Assembly: GCA_035268685.1 (NCBI GenBank) | Contig: DATFKK010000021.1 | Span: forward strand, 22,594 to 86,593 | Source of the DNA: Candidatus Krumholzibacteriia bacterium | Lineage (GTDB): Bacteria > Krumholzibacteriota > Krumholzibacteriia > JAJRXK01 | Length of the DNA stretch: 64,000 nucleotides | Reading direction: 5' to 3' | Shown: one piece after another, positions 59,366-64,000 of the stretch | Numbering within the stretch: the stretch's first letter is position 1 | How the letters are laid out: every line of letters begins with the position of its first letter | Program-made: the position numbers and the translations under genes | Notes under the pieces: generated by a model | What the model saw: the letters and a program-made list of their open reading frames with translations, nothing else | What the model was told of the DNA's origin: nothing | The model's database searches: none

Positions 59366-59733
59366 GACGGACCGTCGGGCGGGTCGGCGCGCTCGCCGCC
59401 GACCAGATGGTGCACCTCTTCGTGGGGACGCTGCATCCGGTACAGCTCGCGCGCCACGCGTTCCAGCTCGTGGCCGCCGGGCTCCAGCAGAGCCTCGGTC
59501 GCCCGCTCGTGCGCCGCGCGCTCGGTTCGTAGCGTCTCCAGTTCGGCCCGCAGGTCGCCGACCTGCTCCTCTGCGTCGCGCACGGCCAGCCAGCCTGCGT
59601 CGCCGAAGATCATGACGTAGAACAACAGGGCCAGGGCGAAGCCGACCCCGAGCCAGTGGCGCCGCTGACGGCGACGCCGCTGCGCCCGGATGCTCCGGAC
59701 GAAGGGCGCGTCCCGCTCCGCCGCGCGACGCAT
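59362..59733 (-). CDS. FtsB/DivIC-like septum formation protein
   Basis: 123 aa. It has a basic cytoplasmic start (RAQRRRRQRRH), one membrane helix (WLGVGFALALLFYVMIFG) and a periplasmic coiled coil (LRAELETLRTERAAHERATE), ending with the 'E-R-V-A-R-E-L-Y-R-M' pattern common to FtsB/DivIC. These proteins recruit FtsL/FtsQ to the divisome. It follows eno by 4 bases, an arrangement seen in many bacteria where ftsB lies beside eno. Confidence 0.85.
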   Translation of the reverse strand: MRRAAERDAPFVRSIRAQRRRRQRRHWLGVGFALALLFYVMIFGDAGWLAVRDAEEQVGDLRAELETLRTERAAHERATEALLEPGGHELERVARELYRMQRPHEEVHHLVGGERADPPDGPS

Positions 59734-59737
59734 CGCG

Positions 59738-61232
<1,495 letters not shown>

Positions 61233-61338
61233 CAACCGCCGGGGAGGTCCGGGCGTAGTGCCCGTGACCGGAGCTGTCGGAGCGAGCGGCCAGCCGACCG
61301 GTGGGTCGGCGGCCGGATCGCAGCGGAAGGCGACGGTC

Positions 61339-61923
61339 TTGCAAAGCGATGCCCAGGTGATCGCCCGCGCCCGGCGCGGTGAGGAGGCGGCCTTCGCCGA
61401 GCTCCTCGCGCGCTTCCGCGCCCCGGTCTTCAACCTCTGCCTGCGCATGTTGAAGAACCGCGACGATGCCGAGGACGTCGCCCAGGAGGTGTTCGTGAAG
61501 GTCTTCGGAATGCTCGAGCGGTACGACGACCGCTACGCGTTCCGGAGCTGGATCTTCAAGATCGCGGCGAACCAGAGCATCGACTTCATCCGCCGCAACC
61601 GGGTGAAGCTGCAGAGCCTGGACGAGCCGTTGAGCTACGGCGGGGAGGAGATCGAGCGCCAGTTTCCGGACGAGGCGCCCACTCCCGAGGAGACGGTCGA
61701 AACGGAGGAGATCGGTCGACTGCTGTCGAAGATCACCGAGGAGCTCCCGCCGCACTACCGATCCATGATCGTCCTGCGGCACCAGGAGCAGCTGAGCTAC
61801 GAGGAGATCGCCGAGGTGCTGGAACTGCCCCTCGGCACGGTGAAGGCCCGGATCCACCGCGCGCGCGCCATGATGAAGGACAAGCTCCAGCGGCGGCGTG
61901 GGGGACTGGGATCGGTGCTCTGA
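61339..61923 (+). CDS. ECF-type RNA polymerase sigma factor
   Basis: 194 aa from TTG 61339, which has GGAAGG 8 bases upstream and gives the normal sigma-E start (LQSDAQVIARARRGEEAAFAELLARF). In-frame codons continue to GTG 61159 and 61258, but that extension has no family match. Region 2 is LKNRDDAEDVAQEVFVKVF...RSWIFKIAANQSIDFIRRN; region 4 is LPPHYRSMIVLRHQEQLSYEEIAEVL...GTVKARIHRAR. It directs transcription of an envelope or stress regulon. Followed by a candidate anti-sigma gene 46 bases away. Confidence 0.93.
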   Translation: MQSDAQVIARARRGEEAAFAELLARFRAPVFNLCLRMLKNRDDAEDVAQEVFVKVFGMLERYDDRYAFRSWIFKIAANQSIDFIRRNRVKLQSLDEPLSYGGEEIERQFPDEAPTPEETVETEEIGRLLSKITEELPPHYRSMIVLRHQEQLSYEEIAEVLELPLGTVKARIHRARAMMKDKLQRRRGGLGSVL

Positions 61924-61969
61924 TGCGACGCGCGCCGGAGCCGGAACCCGGAGGAACGGAGGGAGCACC

Positions 61970-62635
61970 ATGATGGCCGACCACGCGCGTTCGCGCGACG
62001 AGGGGCTGGATGCCCTGGTGGACGCCTACGTCGACGGGACGCTCGACGACAAGCAGGCCCTGCGCCTGCATCTGCGCGCCCAGGCCGACCCCGTGGTCGA
62101 GGAGCGGCTCCGGTCCACGCGCGCCTTCTTCGAGGCCCTGGAATCGATGCCACGGGACGAGCCCGGAGAGGAGTTCGACGCCGCCGTGCTCGCGCGCGTT
62201 CCGTTGGATCGTTACGCGAGCGCGCCGCGCCGCCGCCCGCCGGTGATCGTGATCGGTGACCTGGCGCCGTCGCGCCTGGCCCGTACGGTACGGTCGATGG
62301 GTCGGCTGTCGATCGCCGTGACGGCGGCCTACCTGTTGACGCTGGCCGTGGCCGGCACGCAGGTGGGATCGGTCGTCGCGAGCGGTGCCGATCGGGTGGC
62401 CGCGACCCTGCAGTCGTGGGCCGCGGCGAGCGAATCGGTGCCGGTGCTCGGGGCGCTCGTCGGCGTCCTGGGATCGATCCACCGTGTGGTGACGGCGTCC
62501 GTCGGTGGTCTCGCCGACGAAGTCGGTCTGCACGGGGCGACCGTGGTCCTGGGCCTGGTACTGGGTGTCGCCGTGCTGGTCGCGGCCACTGCCCAGCGCC
62601 GTCGGCGCGCCGGATCCCCGACCGTCGGGCACTGA
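61970..62635 (+). CDS. Membrane protein, candidate anti-sigma factor
   Basis: 221 aa; ATG 61970 or 61973 (GGGAG upstream fits 61973 slightly better). The N-terminal ~65 residues (DALVDAYVDGTLDDKQALRLHL, VVEERLRSTRAFFEALE) resemble the helical anti-sigma domain, but the zinc-binding H-x3-C-x2-C is absent. Two hydrophobic segments follow (LSIAVTAAYLLTLAVAGTQV and ATVVLGLVLGVAVLVAATA). The position right after an ECF sigma gene makes an anti-sigma role likely. Confidence 0.7.
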   Translation: MMADHARSRDEGLDALVDAYVDGTLDDKQALRLHLRAQADPVVEERLRSTRAFFEALESMPRDEPGEEFDAAVLARVPLDRYASAPRRRPPVIVIGDLAPSRLARTVRSMGRLSIAVTAAYLLTLAVAGTQVGSVVASGADRVAATLQSWAAASESVPVLGALVGVLGSIHRVVTASVGGLADEVGLHGATVVLGLVLGVAVLVAATAQRRRRAGSPTVGH

Positions 62636-62680
62636 GGCTCCGTTCCCGGCCCGGGTCTTCACCCCCCGCGAGGTCATCGC

Positions 62681-64000
62681 ATGTCGCATCGCCGCCTCCT
62701 TCCGCTCGCACTCGGTGCGGGGGCGCTCCTGCTCGGGAGCGTCCCGTCGACCGTGGTGTGGGCCGCGCCCCAGGACGCGGCTCCGGAGGTCTCGGTGCGT
62801 GTGTCGGACTCCCCCGAGGCGGAGGCGCCGGAGGTCTTCACCGAAGAGGAACTCGACCAGCTCTACCGCGATCTCTACGGGATCCAGATGGAGCTCGGCC
62901 GGCGCAGTGGTCGCCCCGCCGACCTGGACTCCCTCCGCGCCGTCCGCGACAGCCTGCTGACCGAGATCCGAGGCCTCGCCCGCCAGATCGAACGTCGGGG
63001 CCGCGAACTCGACCGCCCCGGTCCCGCCGACGAGGAATGGCAGCGCGAGTTCGACACCTTCGTCCGCGAGCTCGAGTCCACGGCCGCCGACGCCGACTGG
63101 GACGGTCTGGCCGAGACCCTGGGTGAACATGCCGAGACCTGGGGCGAGGGTCTGGCCCTCCTCGGGAACGAGCTGAAGGAACTCCGGGTGGACATCGACG
63201 AGGATCGTGTCCGCATCGACACGGGCTCGGGCAGCCGCGTGACCTTCACGATTCCCCGTGAGGTCAAGGAGGAGCTCCGCCGCGGAATCGCCGAGGTCGG
63301 TGTCGAGCTGGAGCGTGTGCTCGGTGACTCGAACCGGGGCCAGTGGGGGCGCGAACTCGAGACCCTGCTCGACGAGCTGCCCGATGACGTGTCGGGCCGG
63401 TTCTTCCCCGGCCGTCAGCGCGAGAAGACGGTGATCGCCGAGTCGATCTTCCGGGTCGGCGAGGACGTCGAGGTGGGCGAGCACGAGATCGTCCAGGGCG
63501 ACGTCCTGCTCATGGGCGGGGACGCCTACGTCGCGGGCGAGGTCGACGGCAACGTGTTCATCCTCTTCGGCGACCTGTTCGTGGAGGAGCGCGGCAGCAT
63601 CGCCGCCGATGCCGTGAGCGTGGGCGGGCGCGTGCGGGTCGACGACGATTCCGAGGTCCGCGGCCGGCGCTTCGACGTGAGCACGTCGGTCCCGGGGATC
63701 GGTCCCGCTGTCTGGGGTGGTGGAGGCGGCATCGCCTGGTTGGTGCACTGGTCGCGCGTGGCGGTGCTGGCCCTGCTGATCGTGGCGGGCTTCCACCTGG
63801 TCGAGAAACGCATGACGAAGCTGGCGCAGCACGGGCAGGAGCACTACGTCCGCGATCTCGCGTCGGGAGCGCTCTGGTACGCCGTGGCACTCGGGCTGTT
63901 CGTCCTGGCCTCGGGCGGCCTGGTGATCTCGGTGATCGGGATCCCGGTGGTGCTGGTCCTGGTCGCCGGGTTCGGGATCGGATCGTTGCTGGCCTACGCG
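62681..64000 (+). CDS. Bactofilin-like membrane protein (3' end outside window)
   Basis: At least 440 aa; the frame is open to base 64000. ATG 62681 has GAGG upstream and gives a signal sequence (LLPLALGAGALLLGSVPSTV). A long charged, partly coiled-coil region follows (EELDQLYRDLYGIQMELGRR), then at ~260-335 a repetitive beta segment (VLLMGGDAYVAGEVDGNVFI, LFVEERGSIAADAVSVGGRV) as in bactofilins/polymer-forming cytoskeletal proteins. Membrane helices begin at ~350 and ~396. The ECF sigma and anti-sigma candidate precede it, so it may be part of their regulon. Confidence 0.7.
   Translation, partial: MSHRRLLPLALGAGALLLGSVPSTVVWAAPQDAAPEVSVRVSDSPEAEAPEVFTEEELDQLYRDLYGIQMELGRRSGRPADLDSLRAVRDSLLTEIRGLARQIERRGRELDRPGPADEEWQREFDTFVRELESTAADADWDGLAETLGEHAETWGEGLALLGNELKELRVDIDEDRVRIDTGSGSRVTFTIPREVKEELRRGIAEVGVELERVLGDSNRGQWGRELETLLDELPDDVSGRFFPGRQREKTVIAESIFRVGEDVEVGEHEIVQGDVLLMGGDAYVAGEVDGNVFILFGDLFVEERGSIAADAVSVGGRVRVDDDSEVRGRRFDVSTSVPGIGPAVWGGGGGIAWLVHWSRVAVLALLIVAGFHLVEKRMTKLAQHGQEHYVRDLASGALWYAVALGLFVLASGGLVISVIGIPVVLVLVAGFGIGSLLAYA

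Overview
The window looks like a chromosomal core segment of a high-GC, diderm (Gram-negative type) bacterium. It has lipoproteins with lipoboxes, a FadL/OmpP1 porin, a TonB-dependent receptor and a secreted protein with a C-terminal FlgD-like 'NPFNP...GVYLVRL' tail domain. That tail, the complete Bat operon and the gene styles resemble FCB-group lineages such as Krumholzibacteriota, Eisenbacteria or Latescibacteria-like bacteria. This placement is inference from features, not from a marker tree. Genes are tightly packed, with many 4-11 bp overlaps and GTG/TTG starts. I saw no transposase, integrase, phage gene or CRISPR array.

Layout. 1-8.2 kb: 3' end of a HAD 5'-nucleotidase, an HNH protein, a secreted GH43-like propeller protein, a TPR protein, a TolB-like lipoprotein, a class II aldolase, a glycosyltransferase and two tandem DUF507 genes. 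8.4-16.6 kb: the complete moxR-DUF58-batA-batB-batC-batD-batE operon. 16.6-23.5 kb: DNA repair and others (fpg, a GT-C/TPR membrane protein, uvrA, an HDAC-like deacetylase). 23.5-31 kb: queD, an HDOD signalling protein, tdk, btpA-rmlA-rmlB, a small STAS-like protein and a HEAT-repeat protein. 31-38.9 kb: a free-standing B3/B4 domain, an MFS carrier, FadL, a GDSL lipoprotein, an acyl-CoA synthetase and mutY. FadL plus the acyl-CoA synthetase suggest fatty-acid uptake and activation. 39-44.5 kb: fused isobutyryl-CoA mutase icmF, a P-loop ATPase, a PP2C phosphatase and a secreted protein. 44.5-51.3 kb: ubiD, a zinc-ribbon membrane protein, an amidohydrolase, an Rrf2 regulator and a TonB receptor. 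51.4-57.4 kb: a leftward operon of a REC-REC-PEP/pyruvate-binding protein, an M1 aminopeptidase and ispG. 57.5-64 kb: gdhA, initiator tRNA-fMet, an FtsB-like protein, eno, then an ECF sigma, an anti-sigma candidate and a bactofilin-like membrane protein cut by the window end.

Regulation. The best promoters follow a TTGACx-N17-TAnnnT plan: eno (TTGACC-17-TATCAT) and tRNA-fMet (TTGACA-17-TAGGTT). Hairpin terminators lie after gdhA, ispG and tRNA-fMet and between two convergent pairs. Several convergent pairs share stop-codon DNA. The most unusual items are the degenerate-REC/REC/PPDK-N protein and its operon, the inverted-repeat cluster between eno and the sigma gene, and the symmetric stop-codon hairpins.
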